Below are positions 45,801 to 53,462 of a stretch of 64,000 nt of DNA, in pieces; position 1 is the stretch's first letter, and each line of letters begins with the position of its first letter. This DNA comes from an uncultured Prevotella sp. (GTDB taxonomy: Bacteria > Bacteroidota > Bacteroidia > Bacteroidales > Bacteroidaceae): contig CAJOFE010000006.1 in assembly GCA_905233825.1 (NCBI GenBank), forward strand, positions 98,209 to 162,208, given 5' to 3'. Position numbers and translations under genes: made by a program. The notes under the pieces are model-generated. The model saw only the letters and a list, made by a program, of their open reading frames with translations. It was not told the DNA's origin and ran no database searches.

Positions 45801-46225
45801 GTCACACTGCCATCTTCGTTTTCTACGATGGTCGAATCAACCTCCATATAGGTGGACGGGCGATGGTGTTGAGGCCAGTTGAACTCGATACCGCCACTTA
45901 TCCATGGGCCAGTAAGTCCCACGAGGGCTGGTTTTATGACGTGATTATAGTAGATGAAGTGGCGCTGCTTGATTTTGTCGTACGCTATCTGGATGCGTCC
46001 ACCCAGCTCGGGCAGTACCATTACCTTGATATACGCGTTTTCTAACCAGATGGCCTGCCACTCATGTGGTGTCGGCTCGTCAGCTATTGACTCGATGACG
46101 GGATAAGGATACACCACACCGCTGCTTCCCTGATAAACTCGCTTCTCTAAGAACATCGGGTTCTTCTCTGGCTTTCCCACTTCATAGGTCGGGATAGAAA
46201 CCAATTCTCTCCAGGCTTTGACCAT
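42812..46225 (-). CDS. DUF5107 and tetratricopeptide-repeat protein
   Basis: 1137 residues, no signal peptide. Residues about 1-320 match the DUF5107 type: KNPMFLEKRVYQGSSGVVYPYP, LPELGGRIQIAYDKIKQRHF, GPWISGGIEFNWPQHHRP. This is a beta-sandwich resembling aldose-epimerase or glycoside-binding folds. From about residue 470 onward there are many TPR-like helix pairs (ALDYYEEALRRDPNDVRCLNQ, GRFDKAEDYLKKAVKI). Its operon neighbours are sugar transporters and rhamnose genes, so action on a cytoplasmic carbohydrate is likely; the reaction is unknown. Oddity: at least three in-frame repeat insertions lie between the domains, at 45231-45313, 45031-45062 and 44811-44840. Confidence 0.82.
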   Translation of the reverse strand: MVKAWRELVSIPTYEVGKPEKNPMFLEKRVYQGSSGVVYPYPVIESIADEPTPHEWQAIWLENAYIKVMVLPELGGRIQIAYDKIKQRHFIYYNHVIKPALVGLTGPWISGGIEFNWPQHHRPSTYMEVDSTIVENEDGSVTVWVNEMERMFHQKGMAGFTLRPGCAYLEIQGRVSNRTPLPQTFLWWANPAVEVNDAYQSVFPPDVNAVFDHGKRAVSSFPIATGTYYKMDYSAGVDISNYRNIPVPTSYMAVNSKYDFEGGYENDTHGGMLHVASHHYSPGKKQWTWGNGDFGRAWDRNLTDSIDNGKLKMENCHADSNHPLSIINYPFSKGYRPYIELMAGVYTENQPDFSWLMPYEEKQFTQYFMPYREVGIVKQATKDFIISLNPAPSPTGEGSSNSIIFKVLATSQQHVRIVLYSVSGEEYYNKEMTLSPEEVLEQTVDVKGTKMEDLLFTIQKSKESSLFGRGTGGEALTWQAEPDEIRPIPDAAEAALPPQDTKTNDQLYLTGLHLEQYRHATWSALDYYEEALRRDPNDVRCLNQTGLWYLRRGRFDKAEDYLKKAVKIWQKRNPNPYDGETIFNLALALKYQHRHNEAYELFWKSTWNKAWADAGYFEAACISTSQGRYDDALDELNRSLIFNHCNHKARALKAAVLRLLQTSKQMGGLQMGSSKELNERLTLIKESLQLDHFNYGILYEQYLLTKDEDVLNEMKRMMHKAANNYDELALDYAQAGLQDEAHAIWEIAISEGATTPMTYYYLGRYDKAEQADSYCCFPNRLEDIPVLNAAKNCQLSKAPYYLGCLYYDKRQYDVAVENWELSAKLNPRFPIVWRNLALACFNKNLPPSSSEQKGSKAVEYMERAFHLDENDERMLMELDQLYKRLHKPHTERLAFLQQYPQLIRRRDDLVLEEITLLNQLGRYEEAMQKLDAHQFHPWEGGEGKVSAQYQICRVELAKELLKANPQSAKAKRLLEECLVFPHHLGEGKLYGAQDNDFLYFLGRYEEGTQGPTEPAAAMYYNDAKPDKIFYAGLCYRSLGQEAKARSLFHKLINYGKQHLFDHVTMDYFAVSLPDLLIWDGDLDQQNRIHCLYMLALGYYGMNDTKHAEQYLKEVEALDNNHQGIGQLRSLMTFLQQS
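44817..44835. repeat. in-frame CCTCTC/GAGAGG palindrome in the DUF5107 gene
   Basis: CCTCTC (44817-44822) and GAGAGG (44830-44835) flank CCGAAGA. On the coding strand it yields SSLFGRGTGGEAL, a low-complexity linker. Confidence 0.55.
45031..45062. repeat. in-frame CCCCTCTC/GAGAGGGG palindrome in the DUF5107 gene
   Basis: CCCCTCTC (45031-45038) and GAGAGGGG (45045-45052) followed by GCGGGG. The coding-strand product is NPAPSPTGEGSSN. It is the same family as the intergenic copy at 1325-1366. Confidence 0.65.
45231..45313. repeat. in-frame A/T-rich inverted repeat in the DUF5107 gene
   Basis: AATTGATAATGG (45241-45252) and its exact complement CCATTATCAATT (45300-45311) bracket further TGGATAATGG and TCCATTTTCAATTTTCC units. 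It encodes about 28 residues including KLKMENCHADSNHPLSIINY. Confidence 0.75.
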
Positions 46226-46262
46226 CTTGTTATTGATTGTTTTGCTATTTTTTTCAATGGAT

Positions 46263-47594
46263 TTACTTTACCAATTCGCGCTCAAGCTCCTCTAACGATT
46301 TACCCTTGGTCTCTGGGCAATGGCGGAAGAGGAAGATAAAGGCGCAGGCGCAGATAGCGCTGTATATCCAGAATGAGCCGCTGCTACCCAAGGCGGCATT
46401 CATCGAGGGGAACGAGAAGGTGAGCGTGCAACAGCCTACCCACAGTGCAAAGGTACATGTAGCCATTGCGATGCCACGAATGCGATTGGGGAAGATCTCG
46501 GCCAGAAGCGTCCAGGTGACAGGGCCCAGCGTCATCGCATAGACAGAGATGGCTGCTACCACCAGGCCTACCATCAACACACCCGTCATGCCTAAAGCGT
46601 AGCAGGTACCCAGTGTAAGGTAGATGATGCCCAGTCCGCTGGCACCGATGAGCATCAGCGTGCGGCGTCCCCACTTCTCGATGGTATAAAGGGCTACGAA
46701 TGTAAAGAGCACGTTGGCAATGCCCGTGATGACGATATCAATGAACATGCCATCCACATCGTAACCAGCACCCGTGAAAATCTCCTGTGCGTAGTTGAAG
46801 ATGACGTTTGTGCCGCACCACTGTTGGAATACGGCGATGATTAAGCCCAGAACAAGTACCTTACGGTACTTTTTAGAGGTAAGAAGTGAGAGGTGAGAGG
46901 TGAAAGAAATGTTTTGCGGATCATCTGCTGTTTCAGGTAATCTCTTACCTCTTACCTCTAACCTCTTACTTCTTAATTGTGTGAACACAGGACTCTCTGG
47001 GATAAAGAAACTCAGCACCAGGAACAAGGCAGCAGGTAGCGTTTCGGCCCAAAACATCCAGCGCCAGCCCCATTCCACGTTCCATGCCTGTTCTGTGGCA
47101 ATGCTGGTGTTGCGGGCCAGTAGCATATTTACTATCTGTGCGCTGAGAATGCCCAGCACAATGGTCATCTGGTTCAGGCTGACCATGCGTCCACGAATCT
47201 CCGTAGGGCTGACTTCTGCAATATACATAGGAGCCAATGCCGATGCCACACCGATACCCATGCCGCCAATGAAACGGGCAATATTGAACAGCGTGAAGTC
47301 GTCGAACAGGCCAGTGGCAATAGCCGATACGGTGAAGAGAACGGCCGATGTTGTCAGTAGCGGCTTGCGCCCGTACTTGTCGGCAGCAGCTCCAGCCACC
47401 ATAGCGCCCACCAGACAGCCTACTAATGCTGTGCTCATGGCCACGCCTTGTAGCAAGGGATTGTCAGAGATGCCGAAGAACAGCTCGTAGAACGGCTTCG
47501 CTCCACCTATGACCACCCAGTCGTAGCCGAACAACAATCCGCCCATGGCCGAAACAGCGCAGATAAAGTATAGGAAAGCTTTGTTGTCGTGCAT
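46263..47594 (-). CDS. MFS sugar transporter (sugar porter / XylE-like)
   Basis: 443 residues from ATG 47594 (a TTG two codons earlier is not needed). Twelve membrane segments with sugar-porter signatures: GGLLFGYDWVVIGGA (helix 1), ADKYGRKPLL, RFIGGMGIGVASALAPMYIA, PESPVF, QQWCGTNVIFNYA. It likely imports a pentose, hexose or deoxysugar by proton symport. The long cytoplasmic loop between helices 6 and 7 contains about 30 extra residues (RSKRLEVRGKRL through SHLSLLTSKK). They are encoded by a GAGGTAAGAAGTGAGAGG-type inverted repeat. It lies between the DUF5107 gene and the esterase, separated by 12-37 bp. Confidence 0.92.
   Translation of the reverse strand: MHDNKAFLYFICAVSAMGGLLFGYDWVVIGGAKPFYELFFGISDNPLLQGVAMSTALVGCLVGAMVAGAAADKYGRKPLLTTSAVLFTVSAIATGLFDDFTLFNIARFIGGMGIGVASALAPMYIAEVSPTEIRGRMVSLNQMTIVLGILSAQIVNMLLARNTSIATEQAWNVEWGWRWMFWAETLPAALFLVLSFFIPESPVFTQLRSKRLEVRGKRLPETADDPQNISFTSHLSLLTSKKYRKVLVLGLIIAVFQQWCGTNVIFNYAQEIFTGAGYDVDGMFIDIVITGIANVLFTFVALYTIEKWGRRTLMLIGASGLGIIYLTLGTCYALGMTGVLMVGLVVAAISVYAMTLGPVTWTLLAEIFPNRIRGIAMATCTFALWVGCCTLTFSFPSMNAALGSSGSFWIYSAICACAFIFLFRHCPETKGKSLEELERELVK
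46874..46975. repeat. in-frame inverted repeat in the MFS transporter gene
   Basis: The left arm 46879-46905 (TAAGAAGTGAGAGGTGAGAG...) matches the reverse complement of the right arm 46941-46975 (...CCTCTAACCTCTTACTTCTTA) with few mismatches. The span is about 100 bp, or 34 codons, in frame. Confidence 0.75.
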
Positions 47595-47606
47595 ATCCAA
47601 AGTTGT

Positions 47607-49214
47607 TTACTGATGGTTTTTCCTGAACTCATCGAGCTGCTTGAAGCAATGACGGTCGATGATTTCCTCGAGCTTACGGTCGTGGTTGTGGTGCATGGTG
47701 GGTTGGAGGCCTCCAATCTCCATGAGTTCGCCATTCTCCTTGGTGTAAGGTTGCCAAGCAACCCAGATGGAAGTGCCGTTGGTGTTGGGGTTACCATCGT
47801 GAGCGAATTTCGCCCAAATGTCACTCATCGTATCTGCCCAGTATTTTGGGGAACCACCAAGTCCTTTATATTTCTGCGACAGTTGGTTATTAAGCACATC
47901 GAAGCAGTATTTGAGTTCGGAACCGTGGGCGGAGCCTTTATAGCCACGATCATCGCTCTCACCGACGGTAAACATATAGACATAGGTGTCGGCCTTACGT
48001 TTACCACCGATGGCATCGGCGGTGATGATGGTCTTCGGACGGAAAAGCCAATCGATGCTCAGAAGGTCGGCAGGGAGTTGTCCCAGACTATTTTCCGGAT
48101 AAGCCTCACAGAAAGCACTGATATAGGCATCGGTCTCGTCGCCAAAGGTACGTTGCAGTTCTGTGCGGGCTTGTTCAAGCGTCAATGGCTGTCCATAGCG
48201 TACACGCTGCAGCTCGTTGAACGTCGTACCAATCATGATGGGGACATCGTCGTTGAAGTCGCAGAAGTCGGGTTGGAAAGGCTGCTTAATGAGCACCTCA
48301 CCATCGGGTGTAGGTCCGAAGCCCCACATCATGGGCGTTCCAGGCCTACGAGTGCCGATGCTGGCAGCCATAGCTCGCTGACCAGCTGCATACAGATCCT
48401 TATAGGGTACATTCTTGATCTTATCCACATTCTTCTTGTCGATGCCCAGTTCCTTCAGCACAACCTCTCCCAGTTCCTCCGTCATCGCCTTCGTGTTCAC
48501 ATTCAGAATCGTGCCGCTCATGATGATGGCCTTGTGGAAAAGGCCTCTGGCCTTGGGCATGCAGAGCAGCGTTCCTACCTTGCCGCCACCACCCGACTCG
48601 CCGAAGATGGTCACATTGTTGGGGTCGCCGCCGAAGTTGGCAATGTTGTCGCGCACCCACTCCAGAGCCTGCACGGCATCGAGCATACCGACATTACCCG
48701 AGTACTTGTATTTCTTGTCACAAGTAGAGAGGTCGAGGAAGCCGAGGATATTCAGACGGTGGTTGATGCTCACCACGACTACATCCTTCTTGGCCAGACA
48801 CATGCCTGGATCCCATTCGGAGGTACCTGAGTCGAAGCCGCCTCCGTGGAGCCAGAACATCACGGGCTTCTTGGCCTTGAGGTCCGTCGTCCATACGTTC
48901 AGCACGCAGCAGTTCTCCGACATCTGCTCTTCGGTCATAGGACGGTTCGTCTGCTGCATAGTCATCGGCCCCCAATGGTCGCAGGCTCTCACGCCTTGCC
49001 ATTTCTCTACAGGTTGTGGCGGCATAAAGCGCTCTACCTTCGCATAGGGAATACCGAGGAAGGCCATTGTGCCCTCTTGGTCGATGCCGCTGACCTTGCC
49101 ATTCGTGGTGGATACTGTTACCTGTGCCAATGCTGTCAAAGGTAAAAACAAAAGAAGGTAGAAAGGTAAAAGAACCTTTCTGCCCTCGATGACCATTTTC
49201 TTCCTTGTGTTCAT
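47607..49214 (-). CDS. exported type-B carboxylesterase
   Basis: 535 residues if started at ATG 49214. ATG 49196, preceded by AGGAAGAAA, is equally plausible; both give a hydrophobic signal peptide (VLLPFYLLLFLPLTALAQ). It is an alpha/beta hydrolase of the carboxylesterase B class: FLGIPYAKVERF, oxyanion region WLHGGGFDSG, nucleophile elbow TIFGESGGGG, and late catalytic His in GSAHGSELKYCF. It probably removes acyl groups from sugars or plant phenolic esters in the periplasm, fitting its place in a sugar operon. It overlaps or touches the MFS gene upstream, depending on start. Confidence 0.88.
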   Translation of the reverse strand: MNTRKKMVIEGRKVLLPFYLLLFLPLTALAQVTVSTTNGKVSGIDQEGTMAFLGIPYAKVERFMPPQPVEKWQGVRACDHWGPMTMQQTNRPMTEEQMSENCCVLNVWTTDLKAKKPVMFWLHGGGFDSGTSEWDPGMCLAKKDVVVVSINHRLNILGFLDLSTCDKKYKYSGNVGMLDAVQALEWVRDNIANFGGDPNNVTIFGESGGGGKVGTLLCMPKARGLFHKAIIMSGTILNVNTKAMTEELGEVVLKELGIDKKNVDKIKNVPYKDLYAAGQRAMAASIGTRRPGTPMMWGFGPTPDGEVLIKQPFQPDFCDFNDDVPIMIGTTFNELQRVRYGQPLTLEQARTELQRTFGDETDAYISAFCEAYPENSLGQLPADLLSIDWLFRPKTIITADAIGGKRKADTYVYMFTVGESDDRGYKGSAHGSELKYCFDVLNNQLSQKYKGLGGSPKYWADTMSDIWAKFAHDGNPNTNGTSIWVAWQPYTKENGELMEIGGLQPTMHHNHDRKLEEIIDRHCFKQLDEFRKNHQ

Positions 49215-49233
49215 ATACCTCATTGAAATGATG

Positions 49234-50565
49234 TTAGAAGTTGTCGCCATAGCGCTCTTTGGTAATCTCGTTCAGCGAACGCCCGCGTGTGTTGGGCATC
49301 CCTATAAGTCCTACGACAAGAGCAATAACAAGCAGAGCCACCATACAGTAGGCAGCCAGCGTGAAACCCTCGCCGTTCTCTCCATAGATAAAGGTGAACA
49401 CGAGTCCCCATACGGCAGAGAGGCCTCGCACGATGAAGAACATCAGTCCCTGGGCGCCGGCACGGAACTTCGCTGGGAACAGCTCCGACCCCCAAAGGGC
49501 GTAGAACACCTGTACGGAACTGCCGTTGTTCAGTCCCCATAGAATCGTGAAGATCCAGATGCCGGCAATACTGGTGACACTTCCGCCGATGACGAGGATC
49601 CAAGCCGTCAGCGCTGCTGCCAGTCCGAAGATGTAGAACAGGCGATGGGCCACCTTATCCACGAAGAACGAGATGATGAAAGTGGTGACGACGACGAAGA
49701 TCCAGCTGACGCAGCTCAGCATGTTGGCCGTCTCATTGCTAAGCCCGCCAGCCGTCTCATAGACGTGGGGCATGAAGAAGCCCATGACCGAAGCTACGAG
49801 ATTCCACGTCAGGTAGATCGTGGCAAGGAAGATGACCGACTTGATGGCCACCTTGTTGGTGAACAGCATCTTGATGTTCTCCACGATGGTGCTCTTGTCC
49901 TTCTCCTTCTTGGCTTCAAACGCGGCGCTCTCCTGTAGTTGCCGTTGCAGGTTCCATGCAATGAAAGCCACTACGAAGAGGGTGAAGAACACCACACGTG
50001 ATGAAAATACCTCAACGGCAGCCTGCGCAGCATCGGCACCGATGACAGCGTGAGCCAGCGACTCCACGGGAGCGTAGAGGTAGCCGCCTGGAGCAAAGAG
50101 CATGCCGAAGAAGAGGATGAGCATGGGCCCGATGCCCCACGACATCTGTGAGATACAGATGTTGCGACCGCGGTTGTTTACCTCTGACGACTCAGAGATA
50201 TACGTCCACGAGGCAGGAACGCCTATGCCTACGGAGATGCCTGTGACCAGGAATCCGCAGAGCAGCATAGGATAGCTGAAGGAGAGCATGACAATCAGCA
50301 CGCCCAGCATATAGACCAGCAGGTTATAGGTGAAGATAAACTTACGTCCGAACTTGTCGGCTAGAAAACCGCCCATAATGGCACCGATGGCGGCACCCAT
50401 AGCGTTGGCACTCAGGGCGTTGAGCCATCCAAGGTGCATCTCTGATAGTCCGAGGTAGTTCTGCCACAGCGTGATGCCGCTGGAACCAGCAACGATAGCG
50501 CCGGCATCGAGATAGTTGGTGAGAGACACCGCCAAGGTGCTCTTCAGGGATCCATTGTTAGACAT
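49234..50565 (-). CDS. MFS transporter (sugar-porter-like)
   Basis: 443 residues, 12 membrane segments. It contains MGGFLADKFGRKFIFTYNLL (the motif between helices 2 and 3), GISVGIGVPASWTYISESS and GFFMPHVYETAGG. It differs clearly from the transporter at 46263, so it is not a recent duplicate. Placed directly downstream of rhaA (29 bp), it is the best candidate for rhamnose uptake in this operon, but the substrate cannot be read from sequence. Confidence 0.88.
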   Translation of the reverse strand: MSNNGSLKSTLAVSLTNYLDAGAIVAGSSGITLWQNYLGLSEMHLGWLNALSANAMGAAIGAIMGGFLADKFGRKFIFTYNLLVYMLGVLIVMLSFSYPMLLCGFLVTGISVGIGVPASWTYISESSEVNNRGRNICISQMSWGIGPMLILFFGMLFAPGGYLYAPVESLAHAVIGADAAQAAVEVFSSRVVFFTLFVVAFIAWNLQRQLQESAAFEAKKEKDKSTIVENIKMLFTNKVAIKSVIFLATIYLTWNLVASVMGFFMPHVYETAGGLSNETANMLSCVSWIFVVVTTFIISFFVDKVAHRLFYIFGLAAALTAWILVIGGSVTSIAGIWIFTILWGLNNGSSVQVFYALWGSELFPAKFRAGAQGLMFFIVRGLSAVWGLVFTFIYGENGEGFTLAAYCMVALLVIALVVGLIGMPNTRGRSLNEITKERYGDNF

Positions 50566-50594
50566 AATAACTGTTTTTTAGACAGAATAACATG

Positions 50595-51845
50595 TTAGCG
50601 TTTCGACGTTACATCTTTCTCATACTGCTGGATGCAGGCGATGAACTCCTCGCCTACAGGCACATTGTTCTTCAGGTTGAAGTAGTCATAGACGGCACCG
50701 AAGGGCATCGACTTGGCTTCTTCCATCAGTGCGAGGCGCTCGAAGAACTGGCCGTTGTCCTCATATTCACGCAGCTTCTGTTTCGGTTCGAGCAGGGCCT
50801 GCAGGATGCATTTCTGCGTAGCACGGGCACCGATGATGTAGGCGCCGATGCGGTTGATGGAGGCGTCGAAATAGTCCAGGCCTACATGTGCACGGTCGAG
50901 GGCATCGCTGCGTACTAGCTCCTTGAAGAGGTCGAGTGTCTGGTCGTTCATGATGGTCACGTGGTCGCTGTCCCAGCGTACGGGACGGCTGACGTGCAGC
51001 ATCAACTCAGGAACATACATCAGCAACGTCGATACGAAATCGCTAACGTTCTCCGTCGGCTCATAGTGGCCGGTGTCGAGGGTGTAGATGCATTTGCGGT
51101 TGGCACAATAGGCGGTGTAGAAGTCATGGCTGCCCACAGTATATGACTCTAGTCCAATGCCGAAGAGCTTGGCCTCAAAGCAGTTCTTCACCCAGTCGAG
51201 CTTCTCCTCCATGATCTCGTCGAGCGAGGCAGCAAGAATCTCGCGGTACTTCTTGCGCTGCACGGGAATGTCCTTCATGCCGTCGTGCACCCAGATGTTC
51301 ATGATGCAAGGGTCGTTCTGTGCCTTACCCATTGCGTCGGCTATCTTGCGGCAACGCTTGGTGTGCTCAATCCAAAAGTCACGGATACCTTTGTCGGGGT
51401 TGCTCAGCGAAAGGTCGCCGCTCTTGGGGTGAGAGAAGGACGTCGAGTTGAAGTCGAGTTTCATGTCGTTCTCCTTCGCCCAGTCCATCCAGCTTTGGAA
51501 ATGTGCCACTTCCACTTGGTCCCGATCAACGAACTTTCCGCCGAAGTCGCCGTAGATCTCATGTAGGTTCAGACGGTGGTTGCCACCAAGCAAGGTCTTT
51601 ACGAACTCGATGTCCTGGCGCACTTCGTCGATGGTGCGGGCACGGCCGGGGTAGTTGCCGGTGGTCTGGATGCCTCCGCTCAGGGCCTCGTTGCGTTCGA
51701 AGCCCACCACGTCGTCCGTCTGCCAGCAGTGCAGGGAGAGCTGCTGCTTCTGGAGCAGGTCAAGTACAGCGTCGGTATTGACGCCAATGGCTGCGTAGCG
51801 GTCTTTCGCTACGGCATAAGCCTGTTCAATCAGATTTGCTTTCAT
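50595..51845 (-). CDS. rhaA: L-rhamnose isomerase
   Basis: 416 residues. It converts L-rhamnose to L-rhamnulose in the cytoplasm. Family features: LHCWQTDDVVGFE near the start, TGNYPGRARTIDE, RLNLHEIYGDFGG, a metal-binding region LDFNSTSFSHPKSG, then WVHDGMKDIP and LDTGHYEPTENVSD. It overlaps rhaB by 4 bp (ATGA), so the two are translationally coupled. Confidence 0.96.
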   Translation of the reverse strand: MKANLIEQAYAVAKDRYAAIGVNTDAVLDLLQKQQLSLHCWQTDDVVGFERNEALSGGIQTTGNYPGRARTIDEVRQDIEFVKTLLGGNHRLNLHEIYGDFGGKFVDRDQVEVAHFQSWMDWAKENDMKLDFNSTSFSHPKSGDLSLSNPDKGIRDFWIEHTKRCRKIADAMGKAQNDPCIMNIWVHDGMKDIPVQRKKYREILAASLDEIMEEKLDWVKNCFEAKLFGIGLESYTVGSHDFYTAYCANRKCIYTLDTGHYEPTENVSDFVSTLLMYVPELMLHVSRPVRWDSDHVTIMNDQTLDLFKELVRSDALDRAHVGLDYFDASINRIGAYIIGARATQKCILQALLEPKQKLREYEDNGQFFERLALMEEAKSMPFGAVYDYFNLKNNVPVGEEFIACIQQYEKDVTSKR

Positions 51846-53347
51846 TCTTTCGTTATATTGAGATATTTGTTATATGCTTTGTTCCATATTTCCTCGTCCT
51901 GCGGCTCATACTTTACCATTTCCGTGGAGTTTGCGATGATGGCACGCATTTGCCAGATGTCATCGACGAGGTGGGCAGCCTGGGCCTGCATCATGATGTT
52001 ACCGATGGCGGTACACTCCTGCGGACCGGCAAGGACGGTAGCCCCCGTCGCATTGGCGGTGAACTGGTTCAGGTATTTGTTGAGCGAGCCGCCACCGATG
52101 ATATGGAGCACGTCGAGACGGAACGGTGCGAACTCCTGCAGCCACTGGAACACCTGCTTATAGCGCAGCGCCAGTGAGTCGAAGATACAACGGCAAATCT
52201 CCGCCCTTGTCTCCGGCACGGGCTGACGGGTGTCGCGGCAGTACTGCTGTATGGCGCCAATCATTGATGTGGGTGCTGCGAAGACCTTGTCATCAGGATT
52301 GATGATTGAACGGAAAGCTTCCACCTCCATCGCCGAACCCTGCAGCTCAGCATGAGATAGGCCATTTTCTTCCTTTGAGCAGGAGGAGCCGGAGAGGGTC
52401 TGCCATTCCAGTCGGCAGCGCTCGTAGAGCCACATGCCGCAGATGTTCTTCAGGAAGCGGGTGGTACCCTCAACGCCGCCCTCGTTAGTAAAGTTCTTCT
52501 CGTAGCTCTCCTCGTTGATGATGGCTTCAGGTGTCTCGATGCCCATTAGGCTCCAGGTGCCGCTGCTCAGGTAGGCAAACTGCCTGTCCTTGGCAGGCAC
52601 GGCAGCTACGGCACTGCCCGTGTCGTGACCGGCCACGGCGATGACGGGCACGGGTCCCAGTCCTGTCAGCCGCTGCACCTCTTCCGTAATCATGCCGACG
52701 ACCGTTCCCGGTTGCACCATCTTGCCGAACATCTCACGCTTCAGTCCCACTGAGGCCAGCAACCGCTCGTCTAACTCCTTCGTCCTCGGGTCGAGTAGCT
52801 GGCTGGTCGAGGCGATGGTATATTCGCACACCTCTTTGCCTGTCAGCATCCAGCTCAGGGCATCGGGCATAAACAGAATCTTCTTCGCATGTTCAAAGGC
52901 CGTGTTCCCCTCGCTCTTCATGGCGTAGAGCTGAAACAGGCTGTTGAAGTGCATGAACTGTATGCCTGTGATGTTATAGACCTCTTTCCTCGTGATGACA
53001 TGTTGCAGGTAGTCGTCCATCGCCTCGAAGGTGATAGGGTCTCGATAGGCACGGGGATTCCTTAGTATGGCACCGTCGTCGCCGATGCAGACGAAATCCA
53101 CGCCCCAGGTGTCGATACCAATGCTGGTAATCTCCAGTCCCCGCTTGGCCACCTCCTTCAGTCCTCGGATAATCTCGAAGTACAGCGCCAAGATGTCCCA
53201 ATAGTAGTGGCCGCCCTGTTCTATCAGGTTGTTGGGGAAGCGTGTCACCTCCTCCAGGTCGAGCCGTCCGTCACTGATGCAACCCACGATGGTACGCCCG
53301 CTGGTGGCTCCCAGATCGACGGCAAAGAAATATTTCTTCTGTTCCAT
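51842..53347 (-). CDS. rhaB: rhamnulokinase
   Basis: 501 residues of the FGGY kinase family. The N-terminal phosphate loop is FAVDLGATSGRTIVG, the substrate-binding region SIGIDTWGVDF, and ATP-site elements are VAGHDTGSAVAAVP, SSGTWSLMGIE and HIIGGGSLNKYLNQ. It phosphorylates L-rhamnulose to the 1-phosphate. It is the first gene of the minus-strand run; a -7 box (TACTTTTG, 53380-53373) is 25 nt upstream. No RhaR-type regulator is visible in the window. Confidence 0.95.
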   Translation of the reverse strand: MEQKKYFFAVDLGATSGRTIVGCISDGRLDLEEVTRFPNNLIEQGGHYYWDILALYFEIIRGLKEVAKRGLEITSIGIDTWGVDFVCIGDDGAILRNPRAYRDPITFEAMDDYLQHVITRKEVYNITGIQFMHFNSLFQLYAMKSEGNTAFEHAKKILFMPDALSWMLTGKEVCEYTIASTSQLLDPRTKELDERLLASVGLKREMFGKMVQPGTVVGMITEEVQRLTGLGPVPVIAVAGHDTGSAVAAVPAKDRQFAYLSSGTWSLMGIETPEAIINEESYEKNFTNEGGVEGTTRFLKNICGMWLYERCRLEWQTLSGSSCSKEENGLSHAELQGSAMEVEAFRSIINPDDKVFAAPTSMIGAIQQYCRDTRQPVPETRAEICRCIFDSLALRYKQVFQWLQEFAPFRLDVLHIIGGGSLNKYLNQFTANATGATVLAGPQECTAIGNIMMQAQAAHLVDDIWQMRAIIANSTEMVKYEPQDEEIWNKAYNKYLNITKE

Positions 53348-53372
53348 TCTTTCTGATTTGTTCTATTTTTTG

Positions 53373-53380
53373 CAAAAGTA
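53373..53380 (-). promoter_or_regulatory. -7 element of the rhaB-led operon
   Basis: TACTTTTG on the minus strand, within TTTGCAAAAGT; the similar TTTGCAAAAGG occurs at 53451-53461. There is no clear -33, consistent with an activator-dependent promoter. Confidence 0.5.
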
Positions 53381-53462
53381 CGGTTTTTTATTCCTGACGG
53401 CCTGCATATTTTGATTTTCTTTCTTTGTTTCCTGTTTTTTTAGCAATTTCTTTGCAAAAGGG

